Both the position numbers and the translations under genes were made by a program. DNA of 64,000 nucleotides from Armatimonas sp043757465 (lineage in GTDB: Bacteria > Armatimonadota > Armatimonadia > Armatimonadales > Armatimonadaceae). Below, piece by piece: positions 56,601 to 64,000 of this stretch. The DNA lies in contig NZ_JAYVPL010000075.1 of assembly GCF_043757465.1 (NCBI RefSeq), forward strand, positions 1 to 64,000, read 5' to 3'. The notes below the pieces were generated by a model. That model ran no database searches. It was not told the origin of the DNA and was given only the letters and a program-made list of their open reading frames with translations. Numbering within the stretch: the stretch's first letter is position 1; each line of letters begins with the position of its first letter.

Positions 56601-57713
56601 AAGCTGGTTCGTGTCTACATCGCTCAGAAGCGTAAGATCATGGAAGGCGACAAGATGGCGGGGCGGCACGGCAACAAGGGAGTGGTCTCCAAGATCATGC
56701 CCGAGGAGAACATGCCGTTTCTTCCCGACGGAACGCCGGTGGACATCGTGCTCAACCCGCTTGGTGTGCCTAGCCGTATGAATATCGGTCAGATCATGGA
56801 GACCCATCTTGGGCTCGTGGCCAAGGAGTTTGGTGTTCAGTTTGTCGAACCGATCTTCGAGGGCTCCAACGAGGAAGAGATTCTCAAGGAGATGGGGCGC
56901 TTTGGTGAGAAGCGCCGCCGCGAGATGCTAGCCCGCTATGTTCAGAGTGATCTGGAGCTTGATGTCGCGTTCACTGAGGTCGGGGAGGATGGCCAGACTC
57001 TGAAGAACCTTCTCGGTACTCTGGAAGCGGCTCTGCGCGATCTGGACTCTGAGGAGCTGGAGCGTGTCTCGACGATCCTGGCGGGGCCGGAAGTGCCAGA
57101 GGAAATTCCTGCGGACTTTGACTACGAGCTCTTAATCAACGAGGTTCGTAAGCGTGTCTGGCAGCGTGTGGGCTTCCATGAGGATCTGTGTAAGATGGAT
57201 CTTCGTGACGGTCGCACGGGTGAGAACTTTAATATGGCAGTGACCGTGGGCAATATCTACATGCTCAAGCTCGCGCACCTTGTTGATGACAAGATCCACG
57301 CTCGCTCCACAGGCCCCTACAGCCTCGTCACCCAGCAGCCGCTGGGAGGTAAGGCGCAGTTCGGTGGACAGCGCTTTGGGGAGATGGAAGTCTGGGCTCT
57401 GGAGGCGTATGGCGCTGCCTACACGCTCCAGGAGATCCTGACCATCAAGTCCGACGATGTCCTGGGCCGTGTGAAGACCTACGAGTCTATCGTCAAGGGT
57501 GAGCCCATGCTGGAGCCTGGTGTGCCAGAGTCGTTCAAGATTCTGGTCAACGAGCTTCAGAGCCTCGCTCTCAAGGTCACGGTGGAAGATGCCACCGGTG
57601 CCGAGATAGACCTCAAGGACAAGGACGAGGACTTCCTGGATGACGAAGCAAGCCGCCGCCGTGCGCAGATTCGTCGCCAGCAGGAGTCTGAAGATCTGCT
57701 CCTCAGTAACTAG
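53667..57713 (+). CDS. rpoB: RNA polymerase beta subunit
   Basis: The catalytic core subunit, 1348 residues from ATG 53667. This start gives [20 protein letters not shown], matching the MEIK start of other beta subunits, with AGGAGG 13 bases upstream; a GTG at 53580 (29 residues longer) is possible. The rifampicin region reads [20 protein letters not shown] and [11 protein letters not shown] near residues 515-540, with sensitive-type residues. Conserved parts include [48 protein letters not shown] and [15 protein letters not shown]. rpoC follows 82 bases later. Confidence 0.97.
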   Translation: [1348 protein letters not shown]

Positions 57714-57737
57714 TTTGTTTTTCTAAGAGTTGGTTTG

Positions 57738-57769
57738 GCCCCGCGCTCTTTGCGAAAAAAGTGCGGGGC
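57738..57769 (+). promoter_or_regulatory. Stem-loop between rpoB and rpoC
   Basis: GCCCCGC (57738-57744) pairs with GCGGGGC (57763-57769) around an 18-base loop. No T-run follows, so it is more likely an RNA processing or stability element than a terminator. Confidence 0.5.
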
Positions 57770-57795
57770 AATGCCTTGTTTCCGAAAGGGAAAAA

Positions 57796-60700
57796 ATGGC
57801 CGACGCAAGTACATTTGATAAGATTCGTATCGGGATCGCTTCTCCCGATCAGATCCGCACCTGGTCCTACGGCGAGGTGAAGAAACCTGAGACCATCAAC
57901 TACCGGACTTTTAAGCCGGAGCGTGATGGGCTTTTTTGTGAAAAGATTTTTGGCCCCACCAAAGACTGGGAGTGTCACTGTGGGCGCTACAAGAAGGTCA
58001 AGTTCAAGGGCGTCGTCTGTGATCGCTGTGGTGTCGAGGTTACTCGCGCTAAAGTTCGCCGTGAGCGCATGGGGCACATCGAGCTCGCCTCGCCCGTCTG
58101 CCACATCTGGTATCTGAAAGGCGTGCCCTCGCCGCTGGCTCTCCTGCTGGACATGACCCCACGTCCTCTGGAGAAAGTGCTCTACTTCGCCAGCTACATT
58201 GTCACCGATATTGATAAGCAGCGCATCAATGCGGGGATGGAGCAGTTCCGTCAGGCCGTCGAGCAGGAAATCCAGCAGATCGAGGAAGACCGCGATGTCG
58301 CCATTATCGAGTGGCGTGAAGAAATCGCCCGTGAGATCGCGCTGGGCCGCCCTGTCAATCCGGAGCGGATGTACAACGAAGAGGGCGAAGAGCTAGAAGT
58401 TGAGCGCGTCCCATACACGGAAGAAGAGATCGCGGGCAAGTACAAGTATCTTGAGGATCGCATCCAGCAGGAAAAGAAAGACGCCGAGGAGCAGGCGTTG
58501 CTTCTGCGTGCTAGCCTGGATAGCCTGCCCAAGGTCGAGAAGAAGATGCTCGTGGCTGAGGACGACTGGCGCGCTATTGAGCGCCTTGTCGAGGTTGTCA
58601 GCCGCCGCGTGGACGAGAGCCTTGAGGACGTGATTCTGGCGGGCCTTGGCGGTGCTGCGATCAAGAAGCTGCTCATGGAAATTGACCTTGAGTCGCTCCA
58701 GCGCCAGCTCAAAAAAGAGATTGAGGAGACGCAAGGGCCTAAGCGGTTGCGTGCCATCAAGCGCATTGAGGTGGTCAATGCCTTCATTGACTCCAAGAGC
58801 CGCCCCGAGTGGATGATCCTGGACGCCGTTCCCGTGATCTCGCCGGAGCTACGCCCGATGGTTCAGCTCGATGGCGGGCGTTTTGCGACCTCGGACCTCA
58901 ATGATCTCTACCGCCGCATCATCAACCGTAACAATCGCCTGAAGAAAATTCAAGAGATCCGTGCTCCGGAGAGTATTGTCAACCACGAAAAGCGGCTTTT
59001 GCAAGAGGCCGTGGATGCACTGATTGACAACGGTCGCCGTACCCGCCCCGTCACGGGAAGCAATGGCCGTGCGCTGAAGTCGCTCTCGGACATGCTCAAG
59101 GGCAAAGAGGGCCGCTTCCGCAAGAACTTGCTGGGCAAGCGTGTGGACTACTCCGGTCGCTCCGTGATCGTGGTCGGGCCAGATCTGCACCTTCATGAGT
59201 GTGGTCTGCCCAAAGAGATGGCGCTGGAACTCTTCAAGCCGTTTGTGATGAAGACGCTTGTGGAGCGTGGTTTCACGAGCAACATCAAGACCGCCAAGCG
59301 CATGATCGAGCGGATGCGTCCCGAGGTCTGGGATGCCCTGGAAGAAGTCATTAAAGAGCATCCGGTGATGCTCAACCGTGCGCCCACCCTCCACCGTCTG
59401 GGAATCCAGGCATTTGAGCCTAAGCTCGTGGACGGTAAGGCCATTCAGCTACACCCGCTGGTCTGTAAGGCATTCAACGCGGACTTTGATGGCGACCAGA
59501 TGGCCGTCCATATCCCGCTGTCGCCGTCGGCGCAGGCCGAGGCGCGTATCTTGATGCTCTCGACTCACAACTTGTTCTCACCTGCCGACGGCTCCCCGAT
59601 TGTCTCGCCGCAGCAGGACATCGTTCTGGGAGCGTTCTTCCTGACGATGGACAAGCAGACCGAGACGCCTATCAGCGGGGACATGCAGGAGCACATCGGT
59701 CGGGTCGTGGCAACCGACATCATTGATAAGAGCACCGGCGCGGTTCTTGTGAAGGCAGGGCGCTACTTTGGCCCTGATACCGCAGTGGCTATCGCGACGG
59801 CACCGGAGAACTTCGCTCCGATGATGCTGGGTGCAACCCACGCCCCGTTTGCGGGTGCGGTGGATGCGATCCAGGCCTACGACAATGGGCTACTGGACCT
59901 GCACGACTACATCTCCGTTCGGCTCAAGCGGGGTGAGGGGCTGACGGCGATTACCGTGGGCCGCCTGATCTTCAATGAGATTGTCCCTGAGGCGGTGCAG
60001 TTTGTGAATGCCGCGCTGGACAAAAAGACCATCACGAGCACCATTGCGGCGGTCTACCAAAAGTGCGGGCACGAGCGGACGATTCAGTTCCTCGACGATC
60101 TGAAGGCAATTGGCTTCAAGTGGGCAACCAAGGGAGGCATCTCCTTCTCGCTCACCGACATGAAGTCGCCGGAGAGCCGGGCGCGTATTCTGAAGAACAC
60201 AGAAGATGCGGTTGTTAAGACCAATACTCAGTACCGTCGTGGCGTGATCTCGCCCGCCGAGCGCAAGCAGAAAGTGCTGACGCTCTGGACGGATGCGACG
60301 ACACTGATCGGTGATGAGATTGTTAAGGCCATTGAGCCGTTTAACCCAATCTCGATTATTACCACCAGTGGTGCTCGTGGTTCTAAAAAGCAGATCTCGC
60401 AGCTCTCAGGGATGCGCGGTCTGATGGCCGACCCTTTTGGAAATATCATTGACTCGCTTCCGGTAAAGTCAAATTTCCATGAGGGGCTGACAGTTCTTGA
60501 GTACTTTGTGACCACGCACGGAGCCCGAAAGGGACTGGCCGATACCGCGCTTCGAACCGCAGACGCTGGGTACCTTACTCGCCGCCTTGTTGATGTGGCG
60601 CAGGACGTGATCATTCGTGAGATTGACTGTGGTACCGAAAACGGGATCTTTATCGGGGAGATCGCGGATGGAAAAGATGTCATCGAGTACCTGTGGGAGC

Positions 60701-62226
60701 GTCTCAAGGGCAGGACATCGCTTGAGGATATCCATCATCCCGAGACGGGCGAGCTCCTTATCAGTAAGGGATCTATCTTTACGGATCGCCTCTCCGAGAG
60801 TGTGGGCAAGTGTGGTGTCAAGCGTATCGGGCTGCGCTCGGTACTGACGTGTGAATCTCGGCAGGGAGTCTGCGCAACTTGTTACGGCAAGGATCTGGCG
60901 ATTGGTAAGCTGGTGGAGATCGGGGTGGCGGTGGGGATCATCGCGGCTCAGTCCATTGGGGAGCCGGGTACTCAGCTGACGATGCGAACCTTCCATACGG
61001 GAGGGGTTGCCACTGCGCACTCCCTAACCGGTGTAGCAGGAACCAAGCGTCAGCGCACTCAGAACCTGGAGACCCTCTTCCGCGATCAGCAGAGCGGCCA
61101 TATCTCCCTCGACACCGAGGCGGGCACCGAGCGCGAAAAAGCGCGTCAGGTGCAGGCGCTGCTGAAAGTGGCCGAGGAGCAAGTGGGTGGTCTTTTGCGC
61201 GTTGTCGAGCTCTTCGAGGCACGAAAGCCCAAGGGCCAGGCGATTATCTCCGAGTTTGGCGGCACGGTGGCAGGCGTCCCGATGGAAGGTCTGCGCAAGG
61301 TCGTCATTCACTCACCGCTCAAGGTGGGAGAGGACAACAAGCCGCTCACCAGCCAGGTTGCCGCGATTGCCATTGTCAATCCCTCAACCGGCGAGGAGAT
61401 CGTCCCCGCCGGCAAGGAGCAACTGACGGATCGCGATCTGCGCAAGATCCGCGAGGCTGGTATCGAGAGCATCTTAGTTCGCAAAGAGATCGTCGTGCCT
61501 TACCGTGGGGAGCTCAAGGTTCAGGAAGGCGATGTCATCGAGCCTGGTGACCGTCTGACCGATGGCCCGTTGGATCCGCAGAAAGTTCTGGAGCTCCAGG
61601 GCCTACGCGGTATTCAGGAGTATCTGGTTCGTGAGGTACAAAAGGTCTACAAGCAGCAGGGTGTGGACATCAACGACAAGCATATCGAGGTGATCGTCCG
61701 CCAGATGCTCAAGAAGCGCAAGCTGGTGGAGCCGGGCAACAGCGAGTACCTGCACGGCCAGCTTGTGGACCGCTTCCAGATTGAGGATGTCAATCGCAAG
61801 ATCGAGAAGCGTGAGCAGGAAGCCGGAGTGGTTGGTAAGCCTGCCACCTCGATTCCTGTGCTGCTTGGAATCACGGAGGCTTCACTGGCGACGGAATCCT
61901 TCCTGTCGGCGGCGAGCTTCCAGAAGACAACCCGTGTTCTTACTGAGGCAGCGGTGCGTGGAAAGCGTGACCACCTGGTCGGCTTGAAGGAAAACGTCAT
62001 TATTGGGCGTCTGATTCCTGCCGGAACTGGGCTGGCACAGTACCGTGCGCTGGAAGTGACCAGTGCCGATGGCAGCGCGATTGGGCTGCTTGAAGTTCCT
62101 GACTCTCTTCTAGGTGGTGGCACAGAGAGCCCAGCACCACGAGCAGTACGCGGCCTGGACGATGCCCGACAGCTTCTCGGAGGAGATCTAGGCGGCACTA
62201 CCGAGACAGCCAAAGAACTCGCGTAG
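57796..62226 (+). CDS. rpoC: RNA polymerase beta' subunit
   Basis: A 1476-residue core subunit. The start at 57796 (MADASTFDKIRIG) has AAAGGG upstream. Zinc site 1 is CHCGRYKKVKFKGVVCDRCG near residues 60-78; the catalytic loop is NADFDGDQMAVH near 562-573, with three Asp ligands for Mg2+; zinc site 2 is in CESRQGVCATCYG near 1018. The bridge helix and trigger loop regions (GARGSKKQISQLSGMRGLMA; GEPGTQLTMRTFHTGG) are intact. It has no large lineage insert that I can see. Confidence 0.97.
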   Translation: MADASTFDKIRIGIASPDQIRTWSYGEVKKPETINYRTFKPERDGLFCEKIFGPTKDWECHCGRYKKVKFKGVVCDRCGVEVTRAKVRRERMGHIELASPVCHIWYLKGVPSPLALLLDMTPRPLEKVLYFASYIVTDIDKQRINAGMEQFRQAVEQEIQQIEEDRDVAIIEWREEIAREIALGRPVNPERMYNEEGEELEVERVPYTEEEIAGKYKYLEDRIQQEKKDAEEQALLLRASLDSLPKVEKKMLVAEDDWRAIERLVEVVSRRVDESLEDVILAGLGGAAIKKLLMEIDLESLQRQLKKEIEETQGPKRLRAIKRIEVVNAFIDSKSRPEWMILDAVPVISPELRPMVQLDGGRFATSDLNDLYRRIINRNNRLKKIQEIRAPESIVNHEKRLLQEAVDALIDNGRRTRPVTGSNGRALKSLSDMLKGKEGRFRKNLLGKRVDYSGRSVIVVGPDLHLHECGLPKEMALELFKPFVMKTLVERGFTSNIKTAKRMIERMRPEVWDALEEVIKEHPVMLNRAPTLHRLGIQAFEPKLVDGKAIQLHPLVCKAFNADFDGDQMAVHIPLSPSAQAEARILMLSTHNLFSPADGSPIVSPQQDIVLGAFFLTMDKQTETPISGDMQEHIGRVVATDIIDKSTGAVLVKAGRYFGPDTAVAIATAPENFAPMMLGATHAPFAGAVDAIQAYDNGLLDLHDYISVRLKRGEGLTAITVGRLIFNEIVPEAVQFVNAALDKKTITSTIAAVYQKCGHERTIQFLDDLKAIGFKWATKGGISFSLTDMKSPESRARILKNTEDAVVKTNTQYRRGVISPAERKQKVLTLWTDATTLIGDEIVKAIEPFNPISIITTSGARGSKKQISQLSGMRGLMADPFGNIIDSLPVKSNFHEGLTVLEYFVTTHGARKGLADTALRTADAGYLTRRLVDVAQDVIIREIDCGTENGIFIGEIADGKDVIEYLWERLKGRTSLEDIHHPETGELLISKGSIFTDRLSESVGKCGVKRIGLRSVLTCESRQGVCATCYGKDLAIGKLVEIGVAVGIIAAQSIGEPGTQLTMRTFHTGGVATAHSLTGVAGTKRQRTQNLETLFRDQQSGHISLDTEAGTEREKARQVQALLKVAEEQVGGLLRVVELFEARKPKGQAIISEFGGTVAGVPMEGLRKVVIHSPLKVGEDNKPLTSQVAAIAIVNPSTGEEIVPAGKEQLTDRDLRKIREAGIESILVRKEIVVPYRGELKVQEGDVIEPGDRLTDGPLDPQKVLELQGLRGIQEYLVREVQKVYKQQGVDINDKHIEVIVRQMLKKRKLVEPGNSEYLHGQLVDRFQIEDVNRKIEKREQEAGVVGKPATSIPVLLGITEASLATESFLSAASFQKTTRVLTEAAVRGKRDHLVGLKENVIIGRLIPAGTGLAQYRALEVTSADGSAIGLLEVPDSLLGGGTESPAPRAVRGLDDARQLLGGDLGGTTETAKELA

Positions 62227-62251
62227 CGGGTTTGCGATAGGAAACGCCCCG

Positions 62252-62274
62252 CTCCCAGGAACAATTCCTGGGAG
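62252..62274 (+). promoter_or_regulatory. Stem-loop between rpoC and the isomerase gene
   Basis: A perfect 10-bp stem, CTCCCAGGAA-CAA-TTCCTGGGAG, 26 bases after the rpoC stop. It lacks a T-run; probably a processing or attenuation site in a shared transcript. Confidence 0.5.
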
Positions 62275-62295
62275 TGAGACGGAAAGGATTTGTAG

Positions 62296-63255
62296 ATGAT
62301 TCTGAATTTGACTGTTGCGCTACTCGTTGGTATGGCACCCCAAGGGGCAAAGACTCCCCCTGTGAAGCCCGCCAAAGTGGTGGCAATGCCTGCAAATGTG
62401 GTTGCCCGTTACAACGGGGTGGATATTACCCTTGAGGCACTGAAGGCTCAACTTAACGCGACTATGGCCCGTAAAGTGGTTCCTGATCTGATTCAGCAGA
62501 TTGTGATTGAAAAACTCGCCAAGACTGCCGGTGTGACAATCGCTCCCGCTGAGCTTGCGGCAAAAGTCAAAGAGGAAAAAGCGAAGATTGTCGGACAGAT
62601 GGCGCAGAACGGGGCGATGATGGAGTTTAGCCAGATCACCCGTGAGTTTGGCCTGACGGAGGCGGAAGTGACGCAGACCGTTCGTCTGAACCTTCTGGCT
62701 CGAAAGGCATTTGAGAAGTCCATTGCCAAAGAAGTTCGTGGCCTCGACGGGCAGCTCAAACTTGCTCATATCCTTCTTGCCACCGTTCCGCTTGCGCCTG
62801 GTGCGGATGCGCAACAACCCCTGACCCCTGAGCTTCAGAAGAAGAGGGAAGAGGATCAGAAAGTACGTATTGACCAGATGCTCGTGGACATCAACGCGGG
62901 AAAGCTCAAGTTTGAGGATGCTGCCAAGCAGTTCTCTGATGACAAAGGCAGTGGTGCACAAGGCGGGGATCTGCCCTGGGCAAGCAAAGGAACATTTGTC
63001 CCGGAGTTTGAGACTGCCGCTTTTGCGCTTCAGAAACCTGGGGATATCTCGGCTCCGATAAAAAGCCAGTTCGGCTGGCACATTATCAAGCTTGTCCAAA
63101 AAGGCGTGAATGCGAGTCCGGCGGAGAAGGCAAAATTTAAGAAAGAGCAAATTGATCTGCGTGTCAATCAGCCTAACGCGGTGCAGCAGTGGCTGGGCGG
63201 TATGGCACGAGGCGCAAAGATCACGTTCAACACGAACTCCAAGCTCTTTAAGTAG
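62296..63255 (+). CDS. Parvulin-type peptidyl-prolyl isomerase (PrsA/SurA-like)
   Basis: A 319-residue foldase. A short hydrophobic start (MILNLTVALLVGMAP) acts as signal. A SurA_N-like helical domain spans about residues 35-145, and the rotamase domain about 150-270: LKLAHILLATV, FEDAAKQFSDDKGSGAQGGDLPW and SAPIKSQFGWHIIKLV are parvulin hallmarks. It assists folding of exported proteins. The first part is lysine/alanine-rich. A strong terminator follows. Confidence 0.93.
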   Translation: MILNLTVALLVGMAPQGAKTPPVKPAKVVAMPANVVARYNGVDITLEALKAQLNATMARKVVPDLIQQIVIEKLAKTAGVTIAPAELAAKVKEEKAKIVGQMAQNGAMMEFSQITREFGLTEAEVTQTVRLNLLARKAFEKSIAKEVRGLDGQLKLAHILLATVPLAPGADAQQPLTPELQKKREEDQKVRIDQMLVDINAGKLKFEDAAKQFSDDKGSGAQGGDLPWASKGTFVPEFETAAFALQKPGDISAPIKSQFGWHIIKLVQKGVNASPAEKAKFKKEQIDLRVNQPNAVQQWLGGMARGAKITFNTNSKLFK

Positions 63256-63273
63256 AGTAGAGCGCATGAACAC

Positions 63274-63317
63274 AAAACAGCCCCGCGACAAGACTTTTGT
63301 CGCGGGGCTGTTTTTTT
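63274..63317. terminator. Bidirectional terminator between isomerase and TRASH-type genes
   Basis: A perfect 18-bp stem (63274-63291 and 63297-63314), loop of five, ending in seven T on the plus strand and in A/T on the other. It serves both convergent genes. Confidence 0.93.
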
Positions 63318-63337
63318 AGTTGTCAGTAACCCGTGGG

Positions 63338-63703
63338 CTATTTAATAGCGTCGAGCTCCTTGAGCTGCTTGTCAACCATTTCGATTGTCTTTTGTGCCGT
63401 GAGCTTGCGGCTGATCAGCCCGGCTTTGGTGACGGTTTTGGTCTTGGCGGCATCATCTAGCTTCTCAAAAGCGCCTTTGCAGTTTACACAGCAGAAAAGT
63501 ACTTTCTTGCCATTGAACTCCACCGACTCGGCCTTGGCCGGGGTCTTGAGAGCTTCGCCTTTCATAGCGCAGACCTGGACGGTATTGCGGCCCTGGCCAC
63601 CACCCGCACGCTGCTGTGCCGGTTTGGGAGCGGCATCCTGAGCAACGGCAGCGACGCCGAGACTGAAGGCAGCGATTGCTGCTAGAAACGTAAGTTTGGT
63701 CAT
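63338..63703 (-). CDS. Exported metal-binding protein with TRASH/YHS-like cysteines
   Basis: A 121-residue protein with a signal peptide (MTKLTFLAAIAAFSLGVAAVAQ). After a glycine/glutamine linker come VCAMKGEALKT and VEFNGKKVLFCCVNCKGAFEK, the spacing of the TRASH or YHS family that binds Cu, Zn or similar metals. The start at 63703 is chosen by the signal peptide; the frame continues further upstream without homology. A helical tail ends the protein. Function in metal trafficking is inferred from the cysteines only. Confidence 0.82.
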   Translation of the reverse strand: MTKLTFLAAIAAFSLGVAAVAQDAAPKPAQQRAGGGQGRNTVQVCAMKGEALKTPAKAESVEFNGKKVLFCCVNCKGAFEKLDDAAKTKTVTKAGLISRKLTAQKTIEMVDKQLKELDAIK

Positions 63704-63742
63704 GGTTGTATTCCTTGTTTTTTTGGGGAGCGCCCCAAGGCA

Positions 63743-63771
63743 TTGTACCCCACTCCGAGCAGGGATATAAT
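63743..63771 (+). promoter_or_regulatory. Promoter of the SteA-like gene
   Basis: TTGTAC (63743-63748) and TATAAT (63766-63771), 17 bases apart; ATG is ten bases after the -10. The leader would be only about four bases. Confidence 0.7.
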
Positions 63772-63781
63772 CGCACAGACG

Positions 63782-64000
63782 ATGACACGCGGGCAACTGT
63801 TCACTCAAAAGAAGGAAAAGGCACTGTCGCCTCTGGTTGAGGTACGCCTCGGACGGCGTACTAAGGTTCTGGCCCCGACACTGACCCCGGGTTGCCTTGT
63901 GGTTTTAGATCACCCTGACCTAGATGCAGTTGCCGCGCAGATGCTGCTGAGAGTACGCCCGTTTGCAGTTGTGAACTGCCAGCCCTTCGTGACTGGGCGC
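63782..64000 (+). CDS. SteA-like protein, N-terminal part (continues beyond window)
   Basis: 73 codons from ATG 63782 run off the right edge. GRRTKVLAPTLTPGCLVVLDH and PDLDAVAAQMLLRVRPFAVV and NCQPFVTGR match the start of SteA, a protein associated with cell separation in actinobacteria and found as a conserved TerF/TPK-like protein elsewhere. The remainder is missing, so completeness cannot be judged. Confidence 0.8.
   Translation, partial: MTRGQLFTQKKEKALSPLVEVRLGRRTKVLAPTLTPGCLVVLDHPDLDAVAAQMLLRVRPFAVVNCQPFVTGR

Overview
The window is bacterial chromosome, mostly near 55-60% GC by eye, densely packed and free of rRNA, tRNA or CRISPR. The gene mix (two xylan-degradation loci, LacI regulators, CE15 and CE1 esterases, an RpoB starting MEI, many start codons directly behind a -10 box) would fit Armatimonadota or a similar polysaccharide-degrading lineage. 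That assignment is inference from gene content, not from a marker tree.

Layout. 1-1460: the end of an unknown two-gene unit. 1542-8259 (minus): a glucuronoxylan locus with a decayed LacI regulator, an unknown toroid-type protein, an internally shortened GH30 xylanase, a CE15 glucuronoyl esterase, DUF1905, an FtsW-like membrane protein and an SGNH esterase. 8358-24463: housekeeping and envelope genes (Mrp, polysaccharide export protein, CNNM/CBS transporter, DgkA-PAP2 fusion, metal P-type ATPase, SNF2 helicase, esterase, ATP-grasp enzyme, L33/L28, nitronate monooxygenase, a pair of paralogous membrane proteins, a winged-helix regulator with its membrane partner, RNase III). 24460-29449: Rrf2 regulator, cysK and aspC, in which an AT-rich island of about 2.2 kb separates cysK from aspC and is bounded by a 101-bp direct repeat of the aspC 5' end. 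29537-33944: a tight operon of envelope-type proteins. 34826-41078: ilvE, then a repeat-rich region and a 1631-residue Type ISP restriction-modification enzyme, bounded by a perfect 60-bp inverted repeat. 41087-45971: M50 protease, redoxin-like protein, symporter, DUF4058 protein and M20 amidohydrolase. 46201-52233: a second xylan locus (GH10, tandem CE1 esterase, LacI, GH51). 52234-52911: gene remnants. 52917-64000: greA divergent from rpoB-rpoC, a parvulin isomerase, a small metal-binding secreted protein and the start of a SteA-like gene.

How the genes work together. The two xylan loci supply backbone cleavage (GH10, GH30), removal of lignin-linked glucuronoyl esters (CE15), feruloyl-type esters (CE1) and arabinose (GH51), with a sugar symporter nearby. 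The most novel part is the AT-rich island: one promoter, a broken membrane-anchored thioredoxin-like gene carrying a 131-bp inverted-repeat insert, a 457-residue protein of no recognised family, and a secreted 84-residue peptide precursor with eight cysteines in its mature part, closed by a hairpin terminator. The Type ISP enzyme is mosaic: its target-recognition part is far more AT-rich than the nuclease, helicase and methylase parts. Several genes have canonical -10 boxes 6-9 bases before the start codon, pointing to leaderless transcripts.
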